A DNA stretch of 60,465 bases from Oscillospiraceae bacterium (GTDB lineage: Bacteria; Bacillota; Clostridia; Oscillospirales; Ruminococcaceae). The stretch is taken from the NCBI GenBank assembly GCA_022508925.1, contig JAFLUF010000003.1, positions 1-60,465 on the forward strand, in the 5' to 3' direction. Below are positions 50,897-59,921 of the stretch, in pieces. Within the stretch, counting starts at the first letter, position 1. The number at the start of each line of letters is the position of its first letter. The notes under the pieces were generated by a model, which saw nothing but the letters and a program-made list of their open reading frames with translations, did no database searches and was not told the origin of the DNA. Made by a program: the position numbers and the translations under genes.

Positions 50897-52300
50897 TCAG
50901 AAGCCGAAATAACGCTTGGTGTTGTTGTAAGAGATGTCGGAAACCATCTCGCCGAGCAGTTTTTCGTCGTTGGGATACTCTCCGTTTTCAACCCAGTTTC
51001 CGAATACGTCGCACAGAATTCTGCGGAAGTATTCATGACGGGGATAGCTCAAAAAGCTTCTCGAGTCGGTGAGCATTCCTACAAAGCCCGCAAGATAGCC
51101 GAGATTTCCGAGCGAGGTGATCTGATCCTGCATTCCTACCTTGTTGTCGTTGAACCACCATGCCGAGCCGTGCTGTATCTTGCTTACGGCTTCGCTGCTC
51201 TGGAAGCAGCCGAGAATGGTGTCGATTGCCTGGTTATCATTGGGATTGAGGCTGTAGATTATCGTCTTGGGGAGCGATTTCTCCATTTCAAGAGCGTTGA
51301 GGAAGTCCGCCGTTTCGCTCGAGGGAGCGTAGTTGTTTATGCAGTCAAAGCCGGTATCCGGACCGAGCTTGTTGAACATGGGCGTGTTGTTGTCGCGCTT
51401 ACAGCCATAGTGGAGCTGCATTACCCAGTTTCTCTTGTGGCACTGAGCGCCCATAAACAGCATAAACGCAGTCTTGAACTTCTTTATGCACTCGGGGCAG
51501 CAAACCTGCTCGCCGCTCATTTTCTTGGCGAATATCTTCTCGATCTCCTCATCGGACGCGGGAGCGAAATAAACATACTCGAGCGCGTGGTCGGAAACGC
51601 GGCAGCCCATTGTGCCGAAGAAATCCATTCTGTTTTCAAGAGCCTTTTTGAGGTCAGCCCATGTGGCAATCTTAACGCCGCTGACAGCTTCGAGCTTCTT
51701 GATATAATCAACAAAGTCAGGCTTTTCGATATTCATTGCCTTGTCGGGACGCCAAGCGGGATAAACCTTTACGTCAAAGCTTGCGTCATCTGCTATTTTC
51801 TTATGCCACTCGAGACTGTCAATGGGGTCGTCGGTCGTGCAGATAACCTCAACATTTGACTGCTTGATAAGATTTCTTACGCTCATGCTCTTGTCAGCAA
51901 GCTTTTTATTCGCGAGCTGCCATACCTCTTCAGCCGTATCGCCGTTTAAAACGCCGTTATAACCGAAAAAGCGCTGAAGCTCGAGGTGGCTCCAGTGGAA
52001 AAGAGGATTTCCGATTCCCTTTGCGATGGTCTCAGCCCATTTCTGGAACTTCTCGCGCTCGGAAGCGTCGCCCGTAATATACTTCTCGTCAACTCCCGCG
52101 GAGCGCATCAGACGCCACTTGTAGTGGTCTCCGCCGAGCCACACCTGCGTAATGCTTTCAAACTGTCTGTCCTCGGCGATCTCGCGGGGATTTATGTGGC
52201 AGTGATAGTCGATGATAGGCATCTTTGCCGCGTAATTGTGAAACAGCTTTTGCGCCGTTTCAGTCGAGAGAAGAAAATTTTCGTCCATAAACTTTTTCAT
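50897..52300 (-). CDS. uxaC: Glucuronate isomerase
   Basis: Isomerises glucuronate to fructuronate and galacturonate to tagaturonate. About 467 residues from the ATG at 52300, behind GAGG; a TTG two codons upstream is less suited. NYAAKMPIIDYHCHINPREIAED carries the metal-binding H-C-H; WSHLELQRFFG, CTTDDPIDSLEWH, WVMQLHYGCKRDNN and FVGMLTDSRSFLSYPRHEYFRR are family signatures. It has its own promoter and is flanked on both sides by members of the same repeat family. Confidence 0.95.
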   Translation of the reverse strand: MKKFMDENFLLSTETAQKLFHNYAAKMPIIDYHCHINPREIAEDRQFESITQVWLGGDHYKWRLMRSAGVDEKYITGDASEREKFQKWAETIAKGIGNPLFHWSHLELQRFFGYNGVLNGDTAEEVWQLANKKLADKSMSVRNLIKQSNVEVICTTDDPIDSLEWHKKIADDASFDVKVYPAWRPDKAMNIEKPDFVDYIKKLEAVSGVKIATWADLKKALENRMDFFGTMGCRVSDHALEYVYFAPASDEEIEKIFAKKMSGEQVCCPECIKKFKTAFMLFMGAQCHKRNWVMQLHYGCKRDNNTPMFNKLGPDTGFDCINNYAPSSETADFLNALEMEKSLPKTIIYSLNPNDNQAIDTILGCFQSSEAVSKIQHGSAWWFNDNKVGMQDQITSLGNLGYLAGFVGMLTDSRSFLSYPRHEYFRRILCDVFGNWVENGEYPNDEKLLGEMVSDISYNNTKRYFGF

Positions 52301-52344
52301 TTGCAATACCTCACTTTGTTAATAGAATATAATTTAACATTTTT

Positions 52345-52373
52345 ATTATATAAAATATTACCGAAAAAGTCAA
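52345..52373 (-). promoter_or_regulatory. Promoter of uxaC
   Basis: Minus strand TTGACT (52368-52373), 17-bp spacer, TATAAT (52345-52350). Confidence 0.82.
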
Positions 52374-52470
52374 CGGTTTTTTTGTTTTTTCAGTTAAATA
52401 ACACAATTCTTTTGGCAATTAGTACAAAAAAATTTTACGAATATTTTATTATGCAAAAAACGCGCCCGAA

Positions 52471-52570
52471 ATTAAGGCGAGCCGCCTTTGGCAATCCGTT
52501 CCGCACGCGGAACGCTGCCAAACGCTGTAACTCGATTAGTGCGATACTTCTATATCGCACGCTCCTTAAT
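52471..52570. repeat. Dispersed single copy of the 93-bp repeat family
   Basis: Ends ATTAAGGCGAGC and GCTCCTTAAT are inverted. Inside, TTTGGCA/TGCCAAA and CGTTCCGC/GCGGAACG form one hairpin, GTGCGATA/TATCGCAC a second. The GCCGCCTTTGGCAAT, GATACTT and CGCAC blocks match the tandem units. Confidence 0.75.
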
Positions 52571-52621
52571 CCGAGCGCGTTGTGCTTCTATAACTGATCT
52601 CTAATCGCTAATCTCTGAATA

Positions 52622-54100
52622 CTACAAGGTAACGCCTGTCTTGAATATCGCTATATCGCGCGAGCCGTGGCGTTCGTTTACGGTCTGACGTCCGTTTGCG
52701 ACGTTTACGATAAGGTCAACAAGCTCGTCAAGCTTTTTGTCAAAGCTGTCGCCTGTTACGATAGAGCCTGCGTCAAAGTCGATCCAATTGTTCTTGCGCT
52801 TTGCGAGATCGCTGTTGGTAGAGATCTTTATCGTCGGAACAAATCCTCCGAAGGGCGTTCCGCGTCCTGTAGTAAACAGAACCACATGACAGCCCGCGCT
52901 CGCGAGGTTTGTGACCGCGACCATGTCGTTTCCGGGACCGTTAAGCAGGTTAAGACCGTGGCAGGTGAGCACGTCGCCGTCAAACAGAACATCGCATACC
53001 TGCTGGGTTCCGCTCTTCTGCGTACAGCCGAGCGACTTGTCCTCGAGGGTAGTTATTCCGCCCGCCTTATTTCCGGGAGAGGGGTTTTCATAAACGGGCT
53101 GGTCGTGCTTCTGATAGTACTCCTTAAAGCCGTTTACAAGCTTTACGATCTTTTCGAAGGTCTCCTCGTCCTTTGCTCTGTCCATAAGGAGCTGCTCAGC
53201 GCCGAACATCTCGGGGACCTCGGTAAGAACGCTCGTTCCTCCGATAGACGCCATATAGTCCGAAAGCCTTCCGACAAGCGGATTTGCGGTTATTCCCGAA
53301 AGTCCGTCCGAGCCGCCGCATTTAAGTCCGACCTTAAGGCAGGACATATCCTTTTCAACGCGCTTGTCATCCTTTGCCTTATTATAGAGCTTTTCAAGCA
53401 GCGCAACGCCCGCGGATATCTCATCTTCAACGTCCTGAGCGATAAGGAACGCCGTGCGGTCCTTGTTGTACTCGCCGAGAGTTTCCTTGAAAACGTCCAT
53501 TCTGTTGTTTTCACAGCCGAGACCGAGAACCAATACGCCACCCGCGTTCGGGTGTTTTACCATTCTCTGGAGAATAGTGCGGGTGCGGTCGTGGTCTTCG
53601 CCTATCTGCGAACAGCCGTAGGGGTGAGTATAAGCGAAAACGCCGTCTACGCCCTCGTGGTCGGGGTGCTTTTTGATAAACTCCTCGACTATCTTGCGAG
53701 CCTGAGAATTTACACATCCTACCGTCGGAATGACCCATATCTCGTTTCTTATTCCTATCTCGCCGTTCGGGCGCTCGTAAACGTTAACCTTGGGAGCGGC
53801 CTTTTTCTCCATAGGAGATATTTCCTTTTTGTTAAAGGAATACTCAAGAGTTCCCTCAAGGTTGGTAGCCATATTGTGACTGTGGACGTGCTCGCCCGCG
53901 GCGATATCCTTTGTCGCTCTTCCTATTACCTCGCCGTATTTTATCACCTTTTCGCCGATCTTAATTTCCTTAAGAGCGAACTTGTGACCCTTTTCAATAC
54001 CCTCAAGAAGCTTTACGCCCTCATATTCTTCGCCTGCTCTGATATTTTCAAGAGCAACCGCGACGCTGTCTATCGGGGAAATTTTAATAGTTTTCTTCAT
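52622..54100 (-). CDS. uxaA: Altronate dehydratase
   Basis: Dehydrates altronate to 2-keto-3-deoxygluconate. 492 residues: N-terminal SAF domain (about 1-95), then the large catalytic part. IWVIPTVGCVNSQARKI, YTHPYGCSQIGEDHDRT, GLGCENNRMD, LKCGGSDGLSGITANPLVG, GCTQKSGTQQV and FTTGRGTPFGGFVPTIKIST are conserved; the Cys residues bind the iron. It starts 3 bp after the uxaB stop. Confidence 0.95.
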   Translation of the reverse strand: MKKTIKISPIDSVAVALENIRAGEEYEGVKLLEGIEKGHKFALKEIKIGEKVIKYGEVIGRATKDIAAGEHVHSHNMATNLEGTLEYSFNKKEISPMEKKAAPKVNVYERPNGEIGIRNEIWVIPTVGCVNSQARKIVEEFIKKHPDHEGVDGVFAYTHPYGCSQIGEDHDRTRTILQRMVKHPNAGGVLVLGLGCENNRMDVFKETLGEYNKDRTAFLIAQDVEDEISAGVALLEKLYNKAKDDKRVEKDMSCLKVGLKCGGSDGLSGITANPLVGRLSDYMASIGGTSVLTEVPEMFGAEQLLMDRAKDEETFEKIVKLVNGFKEYYQKHDQPVYENPSPGNKAGGITTLEDKSLGCTQKSGTQQVCDVLFDGDVLTCHGLNLLNGPGNDMVAVTNLASAGCHVVLFTTGRGTPFGGFVPTIKISTNSDLAKRKNNWIDFDAGSIVTGDSFDKKLDELVDLIVNVANGRQTVNERHGSRDIAIFKTGVTL

Positions 54101-54103
54101 AGC

Positions 54104-55540
54104 TTATTTACCGAGAAAAGCCTTAAGCGCTTTTCTTTCTCCATTCTTTACAATGCTTTCGAGATAGCCCGCAACAAGCTGAGCGTTATCGTCCTCGTCA
54201 AGGTTCTGCTCCCACAGATCGACCGCGCCGAGAGCCTTTTTAGCCATGGCTGTGTAATCGTTCATCTGCCACAGCTCTTTCCAGAACTCGATATACTTGG
54301 GGTCGTCCGCAAGCGCTATATCCGCGTCGCCGCGCTTTCCGCGGTAGAATACCACCAGCGAAGCGAACGAGAACAGAATATGCTTAGGCGACTTTCCGAA
54401 CTTCTCACGATAATCGTTATAGGTCGGAAGAAGTCTCGTCTTGAACTTGGTGGTCGAGTTAAGAGCGATAGACATAAGCTCGTGACGGATAAACGGGTTT
54501 TTAAAGCGCTCTACAACGCTGTTTGCAAACGCGTCCATCTGGTCTTTCGGAAGATTTATCGTAGGCTTTATCTCATCGTTTATAAGCTCCGCTACAAACT
54601 GTCCCACATCCTCGTCCTCTACGCTCTCGCGAACAGTGTCGATGTCGGAAAGATAAGCCACGGGAACCATTGCGGTGTGAGAACCGTTGAGTATCTTTAC
54701 CTTGCGCTGTTTATACGGAGTGATATCGTCGGCGAAGATCACGTTAAGTCCCGACTTGTCAGCGGGGAGCTTTTCCTGAACGAACGCTTCTTTCTGGAGT
54801 ACCCAGAGGTGGAATATCTCGCCCTTTACGATGTTGTTGTCGCTGTATCCCGTTTCCTCGCAGATCTGCTGCGCGTTATCCTTCGGATATCCGGGAACTA
54901 TTCTGTCAACGAGTGTGCTGGTATAATGGCAGGCGGTTGTCATCCAATCAATGAACTTCGCGTCCATATTGTTGATCTTCGCAAGCTCAACAAGGCATTT
55001 CTTAAGCTCGTCGCCGTTGTGGTCGATAAGCTCGCAGGGAATGATAGCAAGACCCTTGCTCATATCGCCGCCGAAGTGGTCATATCTTGCCTTAAGCAAA
55101 GCAAGGAGCTTACCCGGGAAGCTTACGGGGCACTTTGAAAAATCGGTATCGTTTTTATCAAGAGCGATACCGGCCTCGGTCGTATTGGAAATAACGATCT
55201 CCAGGTCTTCGCTCTTTGCGTAGGACAAGAACTTGTCATACTGCTCAAACGGATTTATGAAATCCTTGATTACGTCGATTATCTGCTTGCTCTGAACCTT
55301 TTCGCCCTTGTCGATACCTTCAAGACAGAGCGTGTAAAGTCCGTCCTGCTTTGCAAGCTCACCCACTCTGCCCGCAGGCATCGGCTGAACCACCGCAACG
55401 CCCGCGTTTATAACGCCCGCGTCGTTAAGGTTCTGCAATATCCAATCCACAAACGCGCGTAAGAAATTGCCCTCGCCGAACTGCATGATCTTTACGGGTC
55501 TGTCGACCGCCTGATAATTGCTTTTGTTCAATTCTTTCAT
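54104..55540 (-). CDS. uxaB: Tagaturonate reductase
   Basis: NADH-dependent reduction of tagaturonate to altronate, the galacturonate branch. About 478 residues from the ATG at 55540 behind GAGGTG; a GTG three codons upstream overlaps the ribosome site. Member of the mannitol dehydrogenase family: IMQFGEGNFLRAFVDWIL opens the Rossmann fold, EIVISNTTEAGIA is the cofactor loop, and VKILNGSHTAMVPVAYL contains the catalytic Lys and Asn-x-x-His. Followed immediately by uxaA. Confidence 0.94.
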   Translation of the reverse strand: MKELNKSNYQAVDRPVKIMQFGEGNFLRAFVDWILQNLNDAGVINAGVAVVQPMPAGRVGELAKQDGLYTLCLEGIDKGEKVQSKQIIDVIKDFINPFEQYDKFLSYAKSEDLEIVISNTTEAGIALDKNDTDFSKCPVSFPGKLLALLKARYDHFGGDMSKGLAIIPCELIDHNGDELKKCLVELAKINNMDAKFIDWMTTACHYTSTLVDRIVPGYPKDNAQQICEETGYSDNNIVKGEIFHLWVLQKEAFVQEKLPADKSGLNVIFADDITPYKQRKVKILNGSHTAMVPVAYLSDIDTVRESVEDEDVGQFVAELINDEIKPTINLPKDQMDAFANSVVERFKNPFIRHELMSIALNSTTKFKTRLLPTYNDYREKFGKSPKHILFSFASLVVFYRGKRGDADIALADDPKYIEFWKELWQMNDYTAMAKKALGAVDLWEQNLDEDDNAQLVAGYLESIVKNGERKALKAFLGK

Positions 55541-55559
55541 ACTCAGCACCTCAAAAAAA

Positions 55560-56981
55560 TTACATCTTTATGTTGTCCTTGGTCTTGTGGTTTTTTATCC
55601 TGATAAGGCAGACAATGCCTATTACCACCGACATAAGTCCTATCCCGACATTTGATATGAGCATCGCCACGCCGAGACTTTCGGCGCCCATTTCGGGAAA
55701 GGCGTTTATCATAACAAGCATTGCCGGAATTCTGAACACAAACAGCCTCGACAAATTGACGATCATCGAGAGCTTTGTGTAGCCCAGACCGTAAATCAGC
55801 CCGTTTACAGCCGAATTTACGCCAAGCGCGATAATTCCAATTCTCTCATAGGAGAAGATCTTTTCGATAAGCTCCGCTTTTTCCTGTCCGCCGTCACCCG
55901 CGAAAAACAAAGAAAGGGGCGCGCTGAAAATTGTAAGCAGTATAAAACCGACTATCGTTATAAAAAGGTTAAGCGCAAGCGTACAGAAAAAAACCTGTAT
56001 CATACGCTTATACTGCTTCTGACTGAGATTATAGCTTATTACCGAGCTTTCCGAGTCCTCGCTGTAGGTCGTAAGATGCGTTACGGATCCGCTTATCTGG
56101 TTGGAAACACCAAGCGCTCCTACTGCGCCGGGCTCGTTATCCTCATAGCGCATACCCAAACCGTTTACAATTACCTTGCCCATTGAAAAAACAAATTTTC
56201 CCAACGAAACCGGAATGGAAAGCGAACAAAGCGGTTTGAAAAAATCTTTGTTGAACATGACGTTCTTAGCGTTGAACTTAAACAGATAATTTTTTCTGAA
56301 TATATTTACCAACGCGTATGTCGTCACGGAAAGGTCGGCGCATAGCGTGGCTACCGCGACCCACGTTGTTCCGAGGCTGAATAACGTTACGAAAACTATT
56401 GTGAATACAAGCTTTATCGACATTGAAGTAATGTTGATGATAGTTATATTCATCATAGCTCCGCGGGCTTTTTCAAGTCCCATGAAAACCTGGTTGAAAA
56501 GTCCCACTCCGATCGAAACTATCTGAACCCGAAAATATCCGAGTCCCATATCGATCATCTCATCGTTAAGCTGCGCAAGCCTTAAGATCGGAACAGCGAA
56601 AACCTGTATCAGCGCTATGACCGCTATCGCCAAAATAAAAAACGACTCGATCGTCGTGTTTGCGGCTTTTTTTGCTTTATCGTACTCTCCGCGTCCTATA
56701 AGTCTTGAGACTATAATGGAGCTTCCCGTTGCAAATCCCGCGCCAAGCGCGGTTATAAGCGATTTTATCTGCGAGATCATTACCACGCTCGAAAGCGCGT
56801 CACTGTCCGTTGTAGAAACGACAAACGTGTCGATCACGCTGCTTATGTACGAGAAAGCTCCCAATGCCATAAGCGGAAGGGAAATCCTCAGAACGACCGC
56901 CATGGGGTTTCCCGTGAGGATAAATTCCCTTCGTTTCCTATCCTTTTCGCTTACGGCAGCATTATCTGTGCTTGTTGCCAT
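55560..56981 (-). CDS. MATE-family efflux transporter
   Basis: About 473 residues from the ATG at 56981 with AGAAAGG upstream; an earlier start would run into repeat copy C. Twelve hydrophobic segments in two homologous halves. LTGNPMAVVLRISLPLMALG and the loop GARYEDNEPGA-like GMRYEDNEPGAVGALGVSNQ are typical of NorM/DinF-type cation-coupled exporters. The substrate is unknown. It lies inside the hexuronate operon, so a sugar-acid or intermediate could be a substrate, but drug efflux is equally possible. Confidence 0.88.
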   Translation of the reverse strand: MATSTDNAAVSEKDRKRREFILTGNPMAVVLRISLPLMALGAFSYISSVIDTFVVSTTDSDALSSVVMISQIKSLITALGAGFATGSSIIVSRLIGRGEYDKAKKAANTTIESFFILAIAVIALIQVFAVPILRLAQLNDEMIDMGLGYFRVQIVSIGVGLFNQVFMGLEKARGAMMNITIINITSMSIKLVFTIVFVTLFSLGTTWVAVATLCADLSVTTYALVNIFRKNYLFKFNAKNVMFNKDFFKPLCSLSIPVSLGKFVFSMGKVIVNGLGMRYEDNEPGAVGALGVSNQISGSVTHLTTYSEDSESSVISYNLSQKQYKRMIQVFFCTLALNLFITIVGFILLTIFSAPLSLFFAGDGGQEKAELIEKIFSYERIGIIALGVNSAVNGLIYGLGYTKLSMIVNLSRLFVFRIPAMLVMINAFPEMGAESLGVAMLISNVGIGLMSVVIGIVCLIRIKNHKTKDNIKM

Positions 56982-57001
56982 TAAGTGCCTTTCTTTTTTA
57001 T

Positions 57002-57061
57002 CAGTCTGCCGATAAGCCCCCATCTGCTTTGTCAGCCATATGGAGGCTTCTCAACAGTCTG
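57002..57061. repeat. Palindromic repeat family 1, copy C (internally deleted)
   Basis: CAGTCTGCCGATAAGCCC at the left and GGAGGCTTCTCAACAGTCTG at the right form inverted ends; the CATCTGCTTTGTCAG block is kept and the internal hairpin seen in copies A and B is missing. Confidence 0.75.
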
Positions 57062-57085
57062 CTACTTTTCTATATTATATCTATC

Positions 57086-58189
57086 TTAGTTTTTTCTGAG
57101 CTTTATGCGCTTTTCTGTCGCCTTGTCAAACAGATAAACGCTCTCAAAGGGTACCGCAAACTCGATCTTAGCGTCGATCGCGGGAGACTCGTGAGGCTCG
57201 ACCTTGAGGATAGCCTTTATGCCGCGAATATCGACATAAACGTTTGTGTTGTCTCCGAGAAGCTCTGTAAGCTCAACCGTTGCCGAGAACTTAAACGCGT
57301 TTCTTACTCCCTCAGCTCCGACGAGCTTTACCGACTCGGGACGGAAACCGAACACAACCTCCTCGTGCTCATACTTGTCTATCACCTCTTTATCGGCAAT
57401 AGCGTTAAGGTCGACCATGTTGTCGTTGATGTTGAGCTGACCGTCGTTTACGGTAGACTCGATAAAGTTCATAGGCGGCTCTCCGATAAAGCCCGCTACA
57501 AACATATTCGAGGGGTTGAAGTACAAGTCGTACGGGGTTCCTATCTGCTGTACATAGCCGAGCTTCATAACAACGATCCTGTCAGCCATCGTCATAGCCT
57601 CGGTCTGGTCGTGAGTAACGTAGATAGTCGTGGCGCCGGTCTCGCGGTGGATCTGCGTGATCTCCGAGCGCATCGTAACTCTCTGCTTCGCGTCGAGGTT
57701 GGAAAGCGGCTCGTCCATAAGGAATATCTCTACCTTACGGATAATCGCGCGTCCAACCGCAACTCTCTGTCTCTGTCCGCCCGAAAGAGCGCGGGGGAAT
57801 CTGTCAAGATAGTCCGTAAGACCGAGAATTTTCGCGGTTTTATTTACTCTGTCCTCAATAACGTCATCGTCTACGCCCTCAAGCGTAAGTCCAAACGCGA
57901 GGTTATCGTATACTGTCATGTGAGGATAAAGAGCGTAACTCTGGAACACCATCGCGATACCGCGCTCGCGGGGACCCTTTTCATTGGCTCTTACTCCGTT
58001 TATGAGAAAGTCGCCGCTGCTTATGGTTTCAAGTCCCGCGATCATTCGCAGAGTTGTAGACTTTCCGCAGCCCGAAGAGCCGACAAATACGATAAACTCA
58101 CCCTTTTCAATCTCGAGATTGAAATTGTGAACGGCATGAAATCCGTTCGGGTAAATTTTGTTAATTCCCTGTAAAGTTAAATATGCCAT
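57086..58189 (-). CDS. msmK: Sugar ABC transporter ATP-binding protein (MsmK/UgpC type)
   Basis: 367 residues. ABC ATPase domain with Walker A GSSGCGKST, Q-loop FQSYALYPHMTV, signature LSGGQRQRVAVGRA, Walker B IFLMDEPLSNLD and the switch His, plus a C-terminal TOBE/regulatory domain from about residue 240. This type drives CUT1 sugar importers. No permease or binding-protein gene is near, so it may be a shared ATPase as known for MsmK/MsmX in other Firmicutes. Confidence 0.9.
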   Translation of the reverse strand: MAYLTLQGINKIYPNGFHAVHNFNLEIEKGEFIVFVGSSGCGKSTTLRMIAGLETISSGDFLINGVRANEKGPRERGIAMVFQSYALYPHMTVYDNLAFGLTLEGVDDDVIEDRVNKTAKILGLTDYLDRFPRALSGGQRQRVAVGRAIIRKVEIFLMDEPLSNLDAKQRVTMRSEITQIHRETGATTIYVTHDQTEAMTMADRIVVMKLGYVQQIGTPYDLYFNPSNMFVAGFIGEPPMNFIESTVNDGQLNINDNMVDLNAIADKEVIDKYEHEEVVFGFRPESVKLVGAEGVRNAFKFSATVELTELLGDNTNVYVDIRGIKAILKVEPHESPAIDAKIEFAVPFESVYLFDKATEKRIKLRKN

Positions 58190-58237
58190 AACGGTACTCC
58201 CACTTTAAATTTATTTCCGGTAACGCGATTTCTCCCG

Positions 58238-59074
58238 TTACTTGAGATCAAGATTGCCTATATTGTCCATATCGTCGTATGTCTGATTCTCGCCGCACAT
58301 ACCCCAGATAAAGGTGTAATTTGAGGTAGCCGTGCCGCTGTGGATAGACCACGACGGAGATATGACCGCCTGCTCGTTGTGGAGAATGATATGGCGGGTC
58401 TCCTGCGGCTGTCCCATCATATGGAACACTACATTGTCGCCCTCAAGCTCGAAATAGAAGTAAACTTCCATTCTTCTTTCGTGAGTATGAGAGGGCATCG
58501 TATTCCAGCTGCTTCCCACCGCAAGCTCGGTCATGCCCATCGCGAGCTGGCAGCTTTCGCAGACTGCGGGATTTACATACTGATTTACAACGCGCTTGTT
58601 CATGTTCTCGGCGGTTCCGAGGGGACGGTGAACAGCCATATCCTTGGTTATATAAACGGTAGGATAGGTCTTATGCGCGGGGCAGGAATTGAGATAGAAC
58701 TTGGCGGGATTATTCTTATCGGCCGACTTGAACACTATCTCCTTCGTGCCCATTCCGATATAAAGACCGTCCTTATAATCAAGGGCGTACTCTTTTCCGT
58801 CAAGAACTACTGTTCCCTTTCCGCCGACGTTTATCATTCCCATCTCGCGTCTTTCAAGGAAATATTCTGTGCCGAGCTCCTTGGTGCTTCCGAGAGTCAG
58901 CTCCTTGTCAACGGGCATCGCGCCGCCGGCTATCATTCTGTCCTGATGCGAGTAAGTCAGCGCGATCTCGTCCTTTACGAAAACCTTGTCGATAAGATAA
59001 TTCTTTCTTAAGGCTTCCGTATCGTATTTTTTGGAATCATCGGGATGATTTCCGTATCTGATGTCTAATGTCAT
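58238..59074 (-). CDS. kduI: 5-dehydro-4-deoxy-D-glucuronate isomerase
   Basis: Isomerises the unsaturated-uronate breakdown product of pectin to 2,5-diketo-3-deoxygluconate. 278 residues, cupin fold. DRMIAGGAMPVDKELTLG, FLERREMGMINVGGKG, NTMPSHTHERRMEVYFYFE with the metal-binding His and Glu, and SWSIHSGTATSNYTFIWGMC are KduI signatures. AAGGAGAG precedes the ATG. The partner reductase KduD is not in the window. Confidence 0.95.
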   Translation of the reverse strand: MTLDIRYGNHPDDSKKYDTEALRKNYLIDKVFVKDEIALTYSHQDRMIAGGAMPVDKELTLGSTKELGTEYFLERREMGMINVGGKGTVVLDGKEYALDYKDGLYIGMGTKEIVFKSADKNNPAKFYLNSCPAHKTYPTVYITKDMAVHRPLGTAENMNKRVVNQYVNPAVCESCQLAMGMTELAVGSSWNTMPSHTHERRMEVYFYFELEGDNVVFHMMGQPQETRHIILHNEQAVISPSWSIHSGTATSNYTFIWGMCGENQTYDDMDNIGNLDLK

Positions 59075-59087
59075 TGAATTGCTCTCC

Positions 59088-59921
59088 TTAAATGAATTGC
59101 TTTAAATGGGCAACAGCGTCGGGAATATCGTCGCCTGTTGTTCCCTCAAAAACAAGGTTCGCGTCGGGACAGACTTTTCTTATTTCGGGGATTATCCTCG
59201 AATAATCGAAAATTCCCTTTCCTACGCCGACCTGTTTAAGCGTTCCGTCCTCCGCTATCACGCAGTCCTTTATGTGGAACACCACAATTCTGTCGCCGAA
59301 TGTTTCAAGACCTTCGTGAAGAATATCGTACATCTCGTTTACATTCGATTTGTCAAGATAATTGTACAGATCGAAGATGATCTTGATATTGCTTCTGCCG
59401 ATGGACTTAACCGCTCGGTCGAGCGTCTTTACATTCCAGCAGACATGACCGAACGCGCCCTCCATGCCGATATACGAGCCGCAGTCCTTCGCGTAGTCCG
59501 CAAGCTCGGAGAACGTCGAAATAACGCGCTGTACTGCCTCTTCGGTGCGGTTCTGTGGGTGGTAGGTCCATTTGTCTCCGTTAAAGGAGCCTGTTTCGCT
59601 CCCCACTGTGTCGCAGCCTAAATCGTGCGACAGCTTAAGATAGTCCTTGAACACCGCGACGCCGTTTGTTATCTTCTCCTCATTCGGGTGAACGGGATTG
59701 AAATACGCGCCGATAAGCGGAACCGACTTGTTGTGCTCCTCAAAGACCTTGCGAAGCTCTCCCGCGCGTTCTTTTGTCATAGAGCCGGGCGCATAAGAGA
59801 TACCGTCAAGGCACTTATACGCGACGAGCTGCACGCCGCAAAGCCCGAGCTCGTCGAGCTTTGCGGCGATATTTTCCTCGCCCTTGACGCCCAGATCGTG
59901 GGCGCGAATAAACAGCTTCAT
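59088..59921 (-). CDS. Sugar phosphate isomerase/epimerase (xylose isomerase-like TIM barrel)
   Basis: 277 residues. A single AP-endonuclease-2/xylose isomerase-type barrel: GVQLVAYKCLDGISYAPGSM, YIGMEGAFGHVCWN, IKIIFDLYNYLDKSNV, VVFHIKDCVIAEDG and LVFEGTTGDD contain the expected metal-binding Glu, Asp and His. Its start overlaps the stop of the kinase gene (TAATG), and kduI follows after 13 bp. It is probably an epimerase or isomerase of uronate intermediates; the exact reaction is unknown. Confidence 0.82.
   Translation of the reverse strand: MKLFIRAHDLGVKGEENIAAKLDELGLCGVQLVAYKCLDGISYAPGSMTKERAGELRKVFEEHNKSVPLIGAYFNPVHPNEEKITNGVAVFKDYLKLSHDLGCDTVGSETGSFNGDKWTYHPQNRTEEAVQRVISTFSELADYAKDCGSYIGMEGAFGHVCWNVKTLDRAVKSIGRSNIKIIFDLYNYLDKSNVNEMYDILHEGLETFGDRIVVFHIKDCVIAEDGTLKQVGVGKGIFDYSRIIPEIRKVCPDANLVFEGTTGDDIPDAVAHLKQFI

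Noticed and set aside
52667-55138. Plus-strand open frame of 823 codons antisense to uxaA and uxaB
   Set aside because: The minus-strand genes have full family signatures, ribosome sites and normal lengths. The antisense frame spans two genes, has no recognisable domain and arises from the base bias of the region.
56972-58174. Plus-strand open frame of 400 codons antisense to the MATE start and MsmK gene
   Set aside because: No ribosome site, no domain, and it reads through repeat copy C and a clear ABC ATPase gene on the other strand.
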